Assembly (NCBI RefSeq): GCF_002099425.1
Contig: NW_018343991.1
Coordinates: forward strand, 14,637,001-14,701,000
Source of the DNA: Phascolarctos cinereus
Taxonomy: Eukaryota > Chordata > Mammalia > Diprotodontia > Phascolarctidae
Reading direction: 5' to 3'
DNA length: 64,000 nt
A program made the translations under genes and the position numbers. Each line of letters starts with the position of its first letter. The first letter of the stretch is position 1. Under the pieces are notes generated by a model. It saw only the letters and a list, made by a program, of their open reading frames with translations, had not been told where the DNA came from and made no database searches. Positions 10,583 to 21,044 of the stretch are shown in pieces.

Positions 10583-10765
10583 GCATAGATTTAGGACTGA
10601 GAAGTACTTTAGACATCATGTAGTCCATTTGTCTTCCCCTCTCTCAACCACCATTTTACAGGTGAGGAAATTTAGCTCAGGATAAATTAGGCGACTTGCT
10701 CAAGATCACACAGCTAGTAAGGATTTGAACCCAGGGTCTCTGTTTTTACATCCAACATCCCTACT
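10583..10765 (+). repeat. MIR-class SINE (tagtcca type)
   Basis: Layout: gcatagatttaggactgaga, atgtagtcca, cattttacaggtgaggaaat, cacacagctagtaaggattt. This layout recurs at 18.1, 24.5, 25.8, 32.8, 52.2, 55.4 and 61.8 kb. Confidence 0.7.
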
Positions 10766-10834
10766 TGAAGAAGTTGGAAAAGTAATTCGCCATATATTCA
10801 GTATCTCATTGTATATCTTGTCTTTTTTTTTACT

Positions 10835-11442
10835 TTGTTTAGAGTGGGGTCTGTGAACTTGTTTTTAAAAATATTTCAGTAATTATATTTTAAAAATAAT
10901 TTATTTTCTTTGTAAGTCTATGTGTTTTGTTTTATGCATTTAAAAATGATTTTGAAAAAGAGCCCATAGGCTTTATCAGGCTGCCAAAGAGTTCCAGAAC
11001 GCAGGGAGGGTTGAGAAGCTCTGGTTGAAGTAACAGCCACATTGTGACACAAATGACTTTGACAGACCTAGCCTTCTCAGCAATGCAAGGATCTAAGACA
11101 ACTCCAAAAGACTCATGATGGAAAATGCTGTCCACATCCAGAAAAAGAACTATGGAGTCTGAATGTAGATGGAAGCATACTATTAGCTCTCTTTTTGTTG
11201 TTTCTTCTTTCTTGTGGTTCTTCCCATTGGTTCTAATTCTTCTTTACAACATGACTAATGTGAAAATATGTTTAATATGAATGTATATGTAGAGCCTATA
11301 TCAGATTGCATGCCCTCTTGGGGAGAGGAGAGGGGAGGCAGGGGGAGAAAATCTAGAATTCAGAAGCTTATAGAAGTGAATGTTGAAAACTAAGAATGAA
11401 TAAATCAATTTATTTAAAAAAAAAAAAAGCTCTGGTTGAGAC
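10835..11442 (+). mobile_element. Non-autonomous hAT-like DNA element split by an L1
   Basis: Internal blocks gggtctgtgaacttg, ttatgcatttaaaaatg, cccataggctttatcaggct and ggttgagaagctctgg match other copies at 16.4, 18.1, 22.5 and 49.7 kb. The family's ends read (c)aggggttcttaacc and its complement. Class assignment to hAT rests on that terminal form. Confidence 0.6.
11029..11426 (+). mobile_element. 5'-truncated L1 LINE with target duplication
   Basis: Marsupial L1 3' untranslated layout: ctccaaaagactcatgatgg, agaaaaagaactatggagtc, acaacatgactaatgtg, gcctatatcagattgcatg, then poly-A. Direct 13-base duplications AAGCTCTGGTTGA lie at 11016-11028 and 11427-11439, so the insertion is relatively recent. 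Confidence 0.9.
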
Positions 11443-11837
11443 AGTGTCCCTGTTCCTCTGAAAGGTGTAGGGATTCTCTTTGGAGGAGAAACTGCATTCA
11501 ATTTTTCAACCAGCATTTACTAAACATCTGCTTAAATGTGAGACCCTGTGTTGGGGCACTAGAGTTCTTAGAAATGAACAAGATGTGTTCTCTGCCCGTA
11601 TGGATCTTGCCAGTCTAAGAGTAGGGTAACACAAAAGTGACAGAAACTTCAGGATCAGGCAGAATGTGGCAAGGGCAGTCCAAGCATTGTAGGCATTCCT
11701 GGGGGAACAGCCAAGTCAGCATTCTCCTGTTGGCTGAGCTACGAAAACTTCCAGGAGTTCTCTCTATATCACTGACTTGTGCATCAGAGGACAATACAAC
11801 CTATAGTTTGAGTGTGTGATGAAAAGGCAAAATGAAA

Positions 11838-11962
11838 TTATAATTCACATTTATCTAGAACCATAAAGTTTATCAAATACAAATATTATTGTCCTCATTT
11901 TGTGGATGGAAATTGAGGCTCTGAGATTAAGTGACTTGTCCATGGTCACACAGCTAATAAGT
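11838..11962 (+). repeat. MIR
   Basis: Contains attgtcctcattttgtggatg, gattaagtgacttgtcc and ggtcacacagctaataagtc. Confidence 0.75.
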
Positions 11963-11964
11963 CA

Positions 11965-13230
11965 GTCAGTCGACTAGCATTTATTAAATGCCTACTATGG
12001 TCTAGGAGCTGGAGATATAATGAAAGACAATTAAAATAGTCCCTGCTGTCATGAAGGTCACAGTCTAATGGAAACAACATGCAGATAACTATGTGCAAGC
12101 AAAGCTAGATACAGGATGAGTTAGGGCTAATCTCAGAGGGAAGGCTCTAGCATTAAGGAAGTCTGGGAAAGTTTTCTTAATGAAGGTGGAATTTTAGCTC
12201 AGACTTGAAGGACATAAAGGAAACCAGGACACAGATGAGGAGACTCTTCCAGGCATGGGGGGGACAGACGGTGAAAATATCTGGAGCTGAGAGATGGTGC
12301 ATTGAGTCCAAGGAACACCAAGGAGGCCAGTGTCCCAGGATTATAGAGTATATGGAGGTGGGAGTAAGTTAGAAGAAGACTAGAAAGGGAGGAAGGGGTC
12401 AGGTTATGAAAGGCTTTGAAAACCAAATGAAAGATTTTACGTTCGATCCTAGAGTACATTGAATAAAGGGGTGATATGGATAGACTTGTGCCTTAGGAAT
12501 GTCAATTTGACAGCTAAATGGAAGATAGCCTGGAGTGGGGAGAGACTTGAGGCTAGAAGACTGACCAGTGGACTATTGCAGTAGTCCAAGCATGAAGTGA
12601 TGAGGACCTTCACCGTGGTGGTGGCAGCATCAGAGGAAGGAAAGGTTGCGGGGGAGGTGGTAGGCAGTGTGGGTATACAAAAGATGTTGAAAAGAGAATC
12701 AGTAAGATGATAACAGATTGGATGAAGGTGGGAACGGAAGAATTATCAGTGGAATTGCAAGCCTAGGTGACTGGGAAGGTGGAGGTACCCTTTACAGTAA
12801 TAGGAAAGTTAGAAAGGAGAGGGTTTTTTGAGGAAAGATAATGAGTTCAGTTTTTAGACATGAGTTTAGAAATCTCTACATGACATCCGGTTTGGGATGT
12901 ATAAAAAGTATTTAGGCTGTGGGACTAGAGGCCAGCAGAGAGATTAGGTCTGGATAAGTAGATCTGAGAATGATCTGCATGGAGATGATAGTTAAACCAT
13001 GGGAGCTGATGAGACCACCAAGCAAAACAGCACAGTGAGAGAAGAGGGTCCAGGACAAAGCCTCGGAGGACACTTGTGACATGAAGAGCCAGCAAGAGAT
13101 AGAAAAGTTGTAGTCAAGACAAATAGGAGGAGAACTGGGAAAGAACATTGTCAGAAAGCAGTGTAAGAGCCTGGATTCAGTTCCAGGTGCCCTGACTGCA
13201 AGTATGTCATACTGCCTCTCCACATGGTCC
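11965..13230 (+). repeat. Long old interspersed repeat, copy 1
   Basis: About 1.2 kb colinear with 33980-35300. Shared blocks in order: agcatttattaaa, aggaagcc/aaccaggacacagatgagg, ggtcaggttatgaaaggctt, tgatatggatagacttg, cagtagtccaagcatgaag. Related sequence is widespread in mammals but I cannot name the family. Minus-strand ORFs here are by-products. Confidence 0.65.
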
Positions 13231-13509
13231 CATGTTCAAGCTATAGCCATCCTGTGGAGAAGAAAAGGGCATTTTGGATAGAAAAGCAACAAAAAGGTCT
13301 GGAGAAGGGCCAGATGAGAACTTTTTGTGGGAATTAGAAAGAAATGCTGCTTAAAATAAAGCTCAGAGAAGGGCACTGTGAAACCTTATTCATCTAGGTT
13401 CTAATTTATTTAGTTCTCAGCTAGTAGATTGAAATAGGTGCTCTCCAAACCTATTATTTTTGCCATATGCTGTCAGAAGCTCCTATAGGGGGAAGAACAT
13501 TGTAGCTGG

Positions 13510-13697
13510 CGGTATTGCCTGGCGGGTAGAACATTAGCCCTAGAATCAGGAAGACATGGGTTTGAATCCTGCCTCAGACACAAGCTTTGTGACTCAGGAC
13601 ACTTAACCATCTAAGCCTCAGTTTACTCACTTGTAAAATGAGGGACTTGGACTCTATGACTTCAAAGTATCCTTCCAACTCTATATCTGTGATTGTT
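13510..13697 (+). repeat. tRNA-headed CORE-SINE
   Basis: Head gggtagaacattagccctag, tttgaatcctgcctcagac, tcacttgtaaaatgagg, ending actctatatctgtgattg. Confidence 0.75.
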
Positions 13698-13829
13698 GAA
13701 CCTCCCCCTCATCTAGCCTTGTGATTTTATAAGCTTGCCTCTACTCTTGATCCCATGTAGCCCCTCCTGGGTAGAAACCCTAAGTCCTTGTCTTAAGGAA
13801 GCATCTTTGTATGGAGTACTTAAAACAAC

Positions 13830-14240
13830 ACCAATATGGGCAGAGCTTATAATAGTTCACATTTCTGTGACACTTAAAGGCTTGGCTTATAAAGTACTTC
13901 CCCCACAACAACTCTGTAGTAATTGGTACAAGTATTATTATTATCTTTTTTGGGGGGTGAGGCAATCAGAATTAAGTGACTTGCCCAGGGTCACACAGCT
14001 AGTAAGTGTAAAGTGTCTGAGGCTGCATTTGAACTCAAGTCCTCTTGACTCCAAAGCTGGAGCTCTATCCATTTCACCACCTAGCTGCCCCAGGTGCAAG
14101 TATTATTAATCCCCATTTTACAAATGAGGAAAATGAGATTCAGAGGAGAGGAGGAGTTATTTGTCCAAGATTACTTTGATAGTATCGAAAGCCAGATTTC
14201 AATCCAAGTATCCTAACTCTACATCTGTCCACCATTTCGC
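13830..14240 (+). repeat. MIR split by a WSINE1-type SINE
   Basis: The left part (ttataaagtacttcccccac) runs to 13940. The right part resumes at 14097 with ccccattttacaaatgagga and ends with taccatgctgcatc. Confidence 0.75.
13941..14096 (-). repeat. WSINE1-type SINE with target duplication
   Basis: Minus copy from a T-rich tail to cacctagctgcccc. Twelve-base direct repeats CAAGTATTATTA lie at 13929-13940 and 14097-14108. Confidence 0.9.
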
Positions 14241-14274
14241 CTCTATACCATGCTGCATCTAACCGTTGGGCTTG

Positions 14275-14412
14275 AAGCTATAATCTCCCCTCAGTAGATA
14301 ATACACTCCTCGAAGGCAAGAATTATTTCATTTGCGTCTTTGTTTCCAGTGCCTAACACAGTTCTTTGCACATGGTTGGTGTTTAATAGACGTTTGTTGA
14401 TTTGAATTGACT
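14275..14412 (+). repeat. L2 3' tail
   Basis: Contains gataatacactcctcgaagg, cagtgcctaacacagttc and gtgtttaatagacgtttgttg. Confidence 0.6.
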
Positions 14413-14793
14413 GTTTTCTTTCTCCTAAAGTGAGAGCAAGTTGCTAGAGATTTTTTGGCGTTCACTTCCAAGGCATGGGAGCTTCTCACTGGCATTAATG
14501 AATTTCAGAATGTTTGCCTCACAGGGTCTGAGCAATGGGACCTTTCACATCTGTTCCAGCTGGGTTTGTATTCCCCACAGCTGAGCTGCTATGAGATTGT
14601 GTGTTTTTTAGGACAGCTGTGACTGCCTCATCCCTTGGAACGGAGCAGCCAATCTGTGTGGAAGCAGAAGGGTTTTGAAATTGGGTGGGAAGTGAGCAGC
14701 TGCCGATGTGTTATGACTGAAAGAGAAAGCCTTTCTTCCCAAACATTTCTTCTCCCACCAGACTGTAAGAATGTCATTAAAAACATCTTTGAG

Positions 14794-14936
14794 GGGCAGG
14801 TAGGTGGTGCGGTGGATACAGTACCGGCCCTGGAGCCAGGAGGACCTGAGTTCAAATGTGGCATCAGACACATAACACTCACTAGCTGTGTGACCCTGGG
14901 CAAGTCACTTAATCCCATTGCCTAGCTTAAAAAAAA
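14794..14936 (+). repeat. WSINE1-type SINE with target duplication
   Basis: Complete head-to-A-tail copy. Direct repeats ATCTTTGAG lie at 14785-14793 and 14937-14945. It generates overlapping ORFs on both strands that are not genes. Confidence 0.9.
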
Positions 14937-15239
14937 ATCTTTGAGTTTATATACGATATCTTCAGAAGGCTTTTTTTAGAATACAAATAATTACCTGGGA
15001 AGGTAATACAGTAGGTATCTATTCATTTGTCCAGTCATCCTTTTATGAAACACCTATTATATACAAGCATTGCTGCATTAATTAATTTCTCAAATTCAGT
15101 CCTGGTAGACAGCAAGGCCTTGCGGAAATGAGCTGTAGGATACATACATATCTTTTTGAGGGACTGGGTAGGTGGTGAGAAGGCATAGATCCCTGAAGAC
15201 AGACTGGAATGAAATCCTTCCTGCAAAAGTGGTAATGAT

Positions 15240-15450
15240 GATGATGATAATAATAATACCTTACATTTCCACAATGCTTTAAGCTATACAAAGCATTTTC
15301 TTCTGGTCTTGTGAGGTATGCATTATTACAAAGATTTTATAGTTGAGGTAATTGAGTCTCATAGAGGTGAAATGACTTGCCTGGCCTCCCATATCTAGTA
15401 AATAGTTTAGTCTGGATTCAAATCCACATCTTACCTGACTCCAAACCCAT
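15240..15450 (+). repeat. MIR
   Basis: Contains ataccttacatttccac, cttgtgaggtatgcattatt, gtgaaatgacttgcctgg and cttacctgactccaaaccc. Confidence 0.7.
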
Positions 15451-15774
15451 TTGTGGGGGGGGGGGTCCTGAGCAGCTGGAGGGTATTGAGCCAGAAACAG
15501 ACTTCTAAAAGGGGGAAATGAGTAGGCTCCCAAGGTCAGATATACCTATTGTCTAATGTTGACTGGGCCAGCTGAGGGGAGAAAAATGTATCACTGTCCC
15601 TTGGGTTGCCTTGGATGTTTCCTGATTGTTGTCAGGGTTCTCTAATGGATAACATGAAATATAACTTGGTGGGGAGTGGAGGTGGGGAAACATTTCTTGA
15701 GAGGTTTAGGCTCTCCTGTGAGATTTTACTAGCTGGGAAGCATTGGCAAGTTTTCTTCTTTAGAATGATCATCA

Positions 15775-15922
15775 GGGGCAGCTAGGTGGCGCAGTGGATA
15801 GAGCACCAGCCCTGAAGTCAGGAGTACCTGAGTTCAAATCTGGCCATAGACCAAACACTTGACACTTACTAGCTGTGTGACCCTGGGCAAGTCACTTAAC
15901 CCCAACTGCCTTAAAAAAAAAA
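15775..15922 (+). repeat. WSINE1-type SINE, near consensus
   Basis: The cleanest copy in the window, 148 bases. It has a tRNA-like A box (tggcgcagtgg) and B box (gagttcaaatc), the marks of an internal RNA polymerase III promoter, then core and A tail. Perfect 13-base target duplications AGAATGATCATCA lie at 15762-15774 and 15923-15935. Confidence 0.95.
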
Positions 15923-15935
15923 AGAATGATCATCA

Positions 15936-16180
15936 CACATTCCCAAGATGCCATAAATATATGATTGATCTAGTGTCAATGCACATCATCATTTTAGCTA
16001 TTACCTAATGAAACAAATTATCATGCATCAAGATGTTAAGTTACAGAGCTCAAAAGGTATTCAAAATATTACAGCAGCCTATTCAAATCATAGCAGAAAC
16101 ACAATTTTTTAGGGAAGCTGAGATGAGGAAAGAGTGTTTTCCTTTTTCTCCTTTTTCCCTTCCCTAAAATACGTGCGCGT

Positions 16181-16223
<43 letters not shown>

Positions 16224-16395
16224 TACTCTTTAATAAAAGCAATAGTTGGTTTTTTAAAAATCCACATTAAATACTGTCAGATGTTTCAGGAATGTTTGAA
16301 GGACCTATGATTTTGGTCAGCCTGAGGGTCTCCCAGTTTGGGAATTCTTTCTACTTATATAGAGTTGGGAATTTCCTGCATTATGTAGAGAGATT
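15936..16395. other. Unassigned sequence with a (CA)n microsatellite
   Basis: A CA run of about 19 units at 16182-16220, preceded by tgcgcgtg. The rest is unassigned. Confidence 0.6.
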
Positions 16396-16423
16396 AAGGT
16401 TCTTAACCTGAAGTCCATGGACT

Positions 16424-16574
16424 TTTTTTTTTTAATTTTTAGGCAGTTGGGGTTTAGTGACTTGCCCAGGGTCACACAGTTAGTGTCAAGTGTTTGGTCT
16501 GAGGGCGGATTTGAATTCAGGTGTCCTGACTTCTGGGCCGGTGCTCTATCTACTGCACCACCTAGCTGCCCCCC
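16424..16574 (-). repeat. WSINE1-type SINE inside a hAT-like element
   Basis: Poly-T, aggcagttggggtttagtga, core, then caccacctagctgcccc. Host sequence ccatggactt before and ccatgaactt after looks like the target duplication. Confidence 0.85.
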
Positions 16575-16622
16575 ACCATGAACTTATTTTTTTAAAAATA
16601 TTTTGATATCTCTACTTGGATA

Positions 16623-16717
16623 CAGGGTGTCCCAAAAGTTTTAGTGTAGTTTTATAATTTTTAAAGCTCTTTAATCTCTTAAAAACTTAAAACTGTACTG
16701 GCTTTTGAGCTGGCCTG
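16623..16717. mobile_element. Tc1/mariner MITE, 95 bases
   Basis: Starts cagggtgtcccaaaag and ends with the diverged complement (cttttgagctggcctg), flanked on both sides by TA, the mariner target duplication. The two halves are partly complementary. Confidence 0.8.
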
Positions 16718-16842
16718 TATTACTGGTTTTCTTTGTCATCCTGTTTTTTTATTTTATTCATTTAAAAGCATTTTTCTGAGAAGTCATAGGCTTCCCCACA
16801 TTTCCAGAGGAATCCATGACACAAGAAAGGTTCAGAACCTTT

Positions 16843-17228
16843 GAAGAGAGGTTAAGTGACTTGCCCAGGGTGATGGTATTTGAGGTGGAATTGGAACACA
16901 GGCCTTCTTAGTTCTAAGCATGGCAGGCTCTCCACCATACTGTGACAGCTCTCAAGTCAAGAAAAGTGTAGGCTCTTCAGAAACTTTATGAACAAGAATG
17001 ACTTTAGCTAGAGTAACAAGGTATTTTACCCTTTAAGAAAATGTACTAGTAAAGCCAATTTCATACACAGAGAAACTTGCATGAGACAGACTGAACAAGA
17101 AATATGTAATTGTCCCCTCCCATTCTTTGCTGGTTCCCTCCTTGCCAAGCTTAACTGTAAAGGTTTACTTGGTGTGTATGCGTGTGTGTATGGTGTGGCT
17201 GTGCCTGCACTGAGTTGGCTACACCCAG
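16843..17228. other. Upstream of first visible exon; no promoter recognised
   Basis: A MIR-like scrap (agaggttaagtgacttgccc) lies near 16845-16950. After that I see no TATA box, CpG cluster or repeat I can name. Confidence 0.4.
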
Positions 17229-17276
17229 GAGAGGAGGAGGAGGAGGAGGAGGAGGTGAGAGAGACTGATACCCAGT

Positions 17277-17309
<33 letters not shown>

Positions 17310-17376
17310 TCTCTCTCTCTCTCTCTCTCCTCTCAATCTCCTGTTCTCCCTCTCAGTCTCTTGTTCTCTCTGTCTC

Positions 17377-17448
<72 letters not shown>

Positions 17449-17475
17449 CTCCCTCCCTCCCTCTCTTTCTCTCTA
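17229..17475. repeat. Compound simple repeat (GGA)n-(GT)n-(CT)n
   Basis: GGA-type units at 17229-17255, GT units at 17278-17308, then CT-rich sequence broken by tcaatctcctgttc-type spacers and a long CT run to about 17443, then CCT. Long leucine/serine ORFs over this tract are artefacts. Its 3' edge is about 50 bases before the exon at 17527. Confidence 0.95.
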
Positions 17476-17526
17476 TTCCTGGTGGCTACTTTCTGGTTGC
17501 TTTTCTCTAACTCTTCCCATATACAG

Positions 17527-17753
17527 ATGAAGCAGGATCAGGGCAGCAGCTCCCCTGCTCTGGGACTTTCCAGGGGAAGAAGTTTAAGTGACTTGGAAAA
17601 AAGGCGACTCCTGTCCCGTCTCAGAATTGAGAAGATGGAAGAGGTGGGGCAGCCGTGGCCTAGCTTCACCCATACCAGGATCCCCAGGCCCCAGCTTGTG
17701 TGGCGGCCAGTTCAGTACCGCAGGCGGTGGCCTGGTTCGAGCCTGGTGTTCAG
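17527..17753 (+). CDS. ARHGAP40: First visible coding exon of a RhoGAP gene, probably ARHGAP40
   Basis: Seen: a 227-base exon opening with ATG directly after a strong acceptor context (ttttctctaactcttcccatatacag, with a branch-like ctaac). It ends at ttcag|gtacca, a good donor. It encodes MKQDQGSSSPALGLSRGRSL, then a basic stretch SDLEKRRLLSRLRIEKMEE, then a proline- and arginine-rich end. It exits in phase 2, and the AG left over joins the exon at 48696 in frame. The ATG may be the initiator after an upstream untranslated exon, or an internal Met if more coding exons lie upstream. No domain is recognised in this piece, which would be a variable N-terminal tail. Assignment to ARHGAP40 is inferred from strand, phase fit and the next two exons. 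Confidence 0.65.
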
Positions 17754-18073
17754 GTACCAAGGGCTGATTCTTTGCATTCTCCTCCTTGGGTGAAGCAGTT
17801 GTAGGGGCCTGGGGAGAGGGGGAGGAATAATCTAGGTCTCATTCCTGCAATAGGCTTCAGGAGAAAGGTTGTCTCACCAATGGGCACAGGAGCCTGAGTA
17901 ACAGATTTGTGTGGTTTCTCAAGGATGGATGAGAGCACCTAAAAAAACCAAAGAGGAATATTTTTCTAGATATTTTTTGGTGTGCATCCTATGTACAGTG
18001 TAAAAAGTATTTTTCCCCTGCCAGTCATTTGTTGCACATTCAAATACACCTTTGAGTCCTTATCTATTCTATT
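17754..18073. other. Start of intron 1; nothing recognised
   Basis: Begins with donor gtacca. No repeat or RNA was recognised. Confidence 0.5.
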
Positions 18074-18111
18074 TAGGATTTAGAGCTGAAGAAACCATAA
18101 TCCAGGACATC

Positions 18112-18452
18112 TTCACCTAGGGTCAATGAACTTTTTTTTTTAGGCAGTTGAGGTTAAGTGGCTTGCCCAGGGTCACACAGCTAGTAAGTGTCAAGTGTCA
18201 AGTGTTTGGTCTGAGGTTGGATTTGAACTCAAGTCCTCCTGACTTCAGGGCCGGTGCTCTGTGCCACGTAGCTGCCCCCTCAATGAACTTTTTAAAAAAA
18301 TGATAACTATATTTCAGTATAATTGATTTCCTTTGTCATCCTATACATTTTATTTTTATACACCTAAAATCATTATTCTGAGAGGGGGGTGTTCCAAAAG
18401 CTTCACCGGACTGCCAAAGGAATCCACGCTACAAAAAAGGTTAAGAACACCT
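18112..18452 (+). mobile_element. Non-autonomous hAT-like element split by a SINE
   Basis: Internal blocks ctatatttcagtataattg, cctttgtcatcctatac and gcttcaccggactgcca, with terminal aaaaggttaagaacacctg. Flanks atcttcac and atctagtc may be a worn 8-base target duplication. Confidence 0.7.
18133..18279 (-). repeat. WSINE1-type SINE with target duplication
   Basis: A minus copy with a small internal doubling (gtgtcaagtgtcaagtg). Direct repeats TCAATGAACT lie at 18123-18132 and 18280-18289. Confidence 0.9.
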
Positions 18453-18589
18453 GATCTAGTCCAACTCTCTAATTTTACAGTGGGAAAACTGAGGCCCGGG
18501 AAGGGAATGTGACTCATCCAAGGTCATACTGCTAGTAAATAACGTGTGGGATTGAAGTGGGGAGGATGGGATACATAATCCCTGTGTGT

Positions 18590-18860
18590 GGATGGGGCCC
18601 AGCTGAAGAAACTAGGGATGTTTGATTTAGAGGGCATAGTTTTGCTATGTTCAAGTATTTTTACTTGGCTTAGCCCCAGAGGGCAGAACTCGGCATTTGG
18701 GGGAAGTTGTAGAGAAGTAGGTCTTGAAGAATCATTCTCTCTAACAATGGAATGGGCTATTTTGGAATGAAGGAATTCCTCATTGCTAATGTTTCCCCAG
18801 AAGTGTTGAATGGCTGATTATCAGGGATGTTCTAGAGAGAACTCTTGCCCAGTTAAGAGT
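18590..18860 (+). mobile_element. CR1/L3 LINE 3' fragment
   Basis: Shows gaagaaactagggatgttt, ggcttagccccagagggcag, caatggaatgggctattttg and gctgattatcagggatgtt in the usual 3' order. Confidence 0.75.
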
Positions 18861-19129
18861 AGGCTTGAACAAAAGACCTCCATGGCCCTCAGAAAGAAGT
18901 TGGGTATCCTGTGATTGTTAAAAGCTTCCTATGGAGAACCAGTCCAGGACCTGGGCAGGTGATGGTGACTGAATAGTGCACCCATTTCTGCGATAACTGG
19001 ATGGGTAGTTTTAGGAATAGAGAGGAAAGAGAGGGGTAACCTATTTCAGACAGGGATCACTATGATCTCGATTTCATTGAGAGCTTGTCTGGGTAAAGAC
19101 ATTCATGCCCATGGGGGGCTGTTCAGAGC

Positions 19130-19333
19130 TTAATAGAAAGGTAGCCCAGTGGTGAGAACTTTAGAACCACAGGAGCTGAATTCAAAAATAGCAGCTGAAT
19201 TCGAATGTAGCTTCTGTAATTTACTACTCTGGGAGCTGGGCCAAGTCACTTGACCTCCATGCGTCTCAGTTTCTTCCACTGTAAAACAAGGATGTTGAAC
19301 TACATGGAATCCTACTTCAAATCTGTGATTGGA
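19130..19333 (+). repeat. tRNA-headed CORE-SINE with internal duplication
   Basis: The block gctgaattc-aaaaatagcagctgaattc is doubled within the head. It continues with ggccaagtcacttgacct, cactgtaaaacaagg and tcaaatctgtgattgg. Confidence 0.65.
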
Positions 19334-20077
19334 TTCTACTCCCCCCCCTTTTTTTAAAGCAATTGTTTGCCATGTATAACAGCTGAAGTTATTTTGTTCA
19401 TGCTGGAGATGTCCAGGGTAGCACCAGGTGATAGTACTTGTGTTTATTTGGTGAATCTCCCCTGCTTTCCCCTCTTCAAACAGGAAAGATCTCTCTGGCC
19501 CCTCTAAGTCTGTGCTTCCCGCTCCAACAGTCCGTAAAAAGACAGATGGTGTGGGCCCTCACTTTGCACATCAGGGCATGTGCAGAAGCTCCCTCCCAAA
19601 CCCCAGAACCTGTTGAGTAGCATTCCATGAAACAGCAACAGTACAGACTGGAGCTGTCTGAAGATCATAGACAGGCCTGAGGGTGACCCACCCTCCCTGC
19701 CCTGGTGGGCTAGCCTAAAGGACTCCGAGGAAGGCGCTGCTGTCCTGTACCAGGTGTGTCCTCATTCTATCTCTTCTGTCCCCTTTCCTCCCTCTTTCTC
19801 GGGGAATAATGTCCGTATGATTGACATCCCAGAATGGTTCTTTGCACCGAACCCTTCTCTGAGAGAAGAGTTCTTAGTGGAGGGTGGAACAGCAGCAGGA
19901 GGTGGGAGAGCACTGGAGGTATCTAGGGGCAGCTGTCCTTAGTATCTGCTGTGTGTCTGCCCCCTGGGCAATAGATTATCTGGCCATCAGTGTTCGTGTC
20001 ATCCCACTGGTCACTGTGGGGATCTTCTATGGCTCAGTTGGTTGCAAGTACATCTGAAATGTTCCTCAAATGGTATT
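19334..20077. other. No feature recognised
   Basis: Apparently unique intron sequence. The ORF at 19754-19942 has no supporting splice or domain evidence. Confidence 0.4.
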
Positions 20078-20350
20078 CTGCCTCAGTTTCCTCATCAGTA
20101 AGATGGGTATAATGATAGCATCTACCTCACAACGTTGTGGTGACAATCACATGTGAAGTGTTTTGCAGAGCTTAAAGGGCAAATCTGAAGGCTGGCTATT
20201 TTTCAGTCAATTATACACACTTTAAGTAGCAGTTAGGGGCAGGGTGTATGTGCTAGGCACTAAGGATACAAAGATGAAAAATACAACACAATACAGTAAA
20301 CATTTATTAAGCACCTACTGTGTGCCAGGTGGTATACTAAAAATGACAGT
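20078..20350 (+). repeat. CORE-SINE 3' part and MIR-class fragment
   Basis: ctgcctcagtttcctcatcag with catctacctcacaacgttgt, then aaacatttattaagcacctact and gtgtgccaggtgg near 20300. Confidence 0.6.
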
Positions 20351-21000
20351 ACTATGAGGTGGGAGAATAAGGGGATAATGCTTAAGACCTGGGGAGGAGA
20401 TAGAAAGCCTGGGTATTCTGAGGTTGCCTGTGGGATGGGGGACAGCCTCAGGGAGAGGAGACACCACCTGGAACGGTTGCAGATTTAAGGCCCTCTCCTC
20501 TGTACTGGCAACACCAGGGCAGGGAGGGGCTTGGGTCCTTCCTGACAGAGTTCCCTTAAATTTTTCAACGTTGTCGCATCTGTCAGCAACCCACAGACGG
20601 ATCAAACCTGAATAGAGATTATTGTTGTATTCAAATAAGATTTATCCTTCCCCTCACCACCCCTAAGTTAATTTGACACACATGATATGCATATCCATGA
20701 TCGTGATGAGTAGGGTTACTTGTCTGTGCCTCTGGGCTCAGGCCCAGCTGCTTCTGAGCCCTAGCTCCTATCAGCCATCTCAAAGTAATGTGCCCATGGG
20801 CCGGGTGTCTAGATCAGTAGAGATGGGACTCTTCTGTCACATAGTACTGTATGCTTAAGTCTTTCTCAGTTGTAGGTTTGCTGTCCCTCACCAGACTGAA
20901 CTTCCCAGGGCAAAGATCCTGGCTCTTTGTTTATTTGATGTAAGTGGGTTCTCTGCATTGGTTAGTGAGGGTGTGAACTATTGACCTGTTGCTATAACTA
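20351..21000. other. No feature recognised
   Basis: Unassigned intron sequence; the two ORFs near 20.3-20.6 kb overlap on opposite strands and lack support. Confidence 0.4.
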
Positions 21001-21044
21001 TTGGACTTTCGTTGAAATCATGAACTAAACACAGTATGATTTGA

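Larger units (their letters stand above)
16396..16842 (+). mobile_element. Non-autonomous hAT-like element split twice
   Basis: Ends read aaggttcttaacctgaag and its inverse near agaaaggttcagaacctt. Internal blocks tgaacttattttt, tttctttgtcatcctg and cataggcttccccac are in family order. It is interrupted by a SINE (16424-16574) and a mariner MITE (16623-16717). Confidence 0.7.
18074..18545 (+). repeat. MIR-class SINE (tagtcca type) split by a DNA element
   Basis: The left part taggatttagagctgaaga lies before 18112. The right part ctagtccaactctctaattt and gaaaactgaggcccggga follows 18453. This is the oldest layer of a three-layer nest. Confidence 0.65.

Noticed and set aside
15775-15922. Possible tRNA gene
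   Set aside because: The A and B box motifs belong to the SINE head; no cloverleaf with matched acceptor stem is present.
17081-17793. Overlapping 149-, 170- and 75-codon ORFs rich in serine and leucine
   Set aside because: They are translations of GT and CT repeats. Only the part from 17527 on, in one frame and bounded by splice signals, looks coding.
19754-19942. 62-codon ORF containing RMIDIPEWFFAPNPSLREEF
   Set aside because: Reads more protein-like than most, but it has no splice context fitting the RhoGAP exons and no family I recognise.
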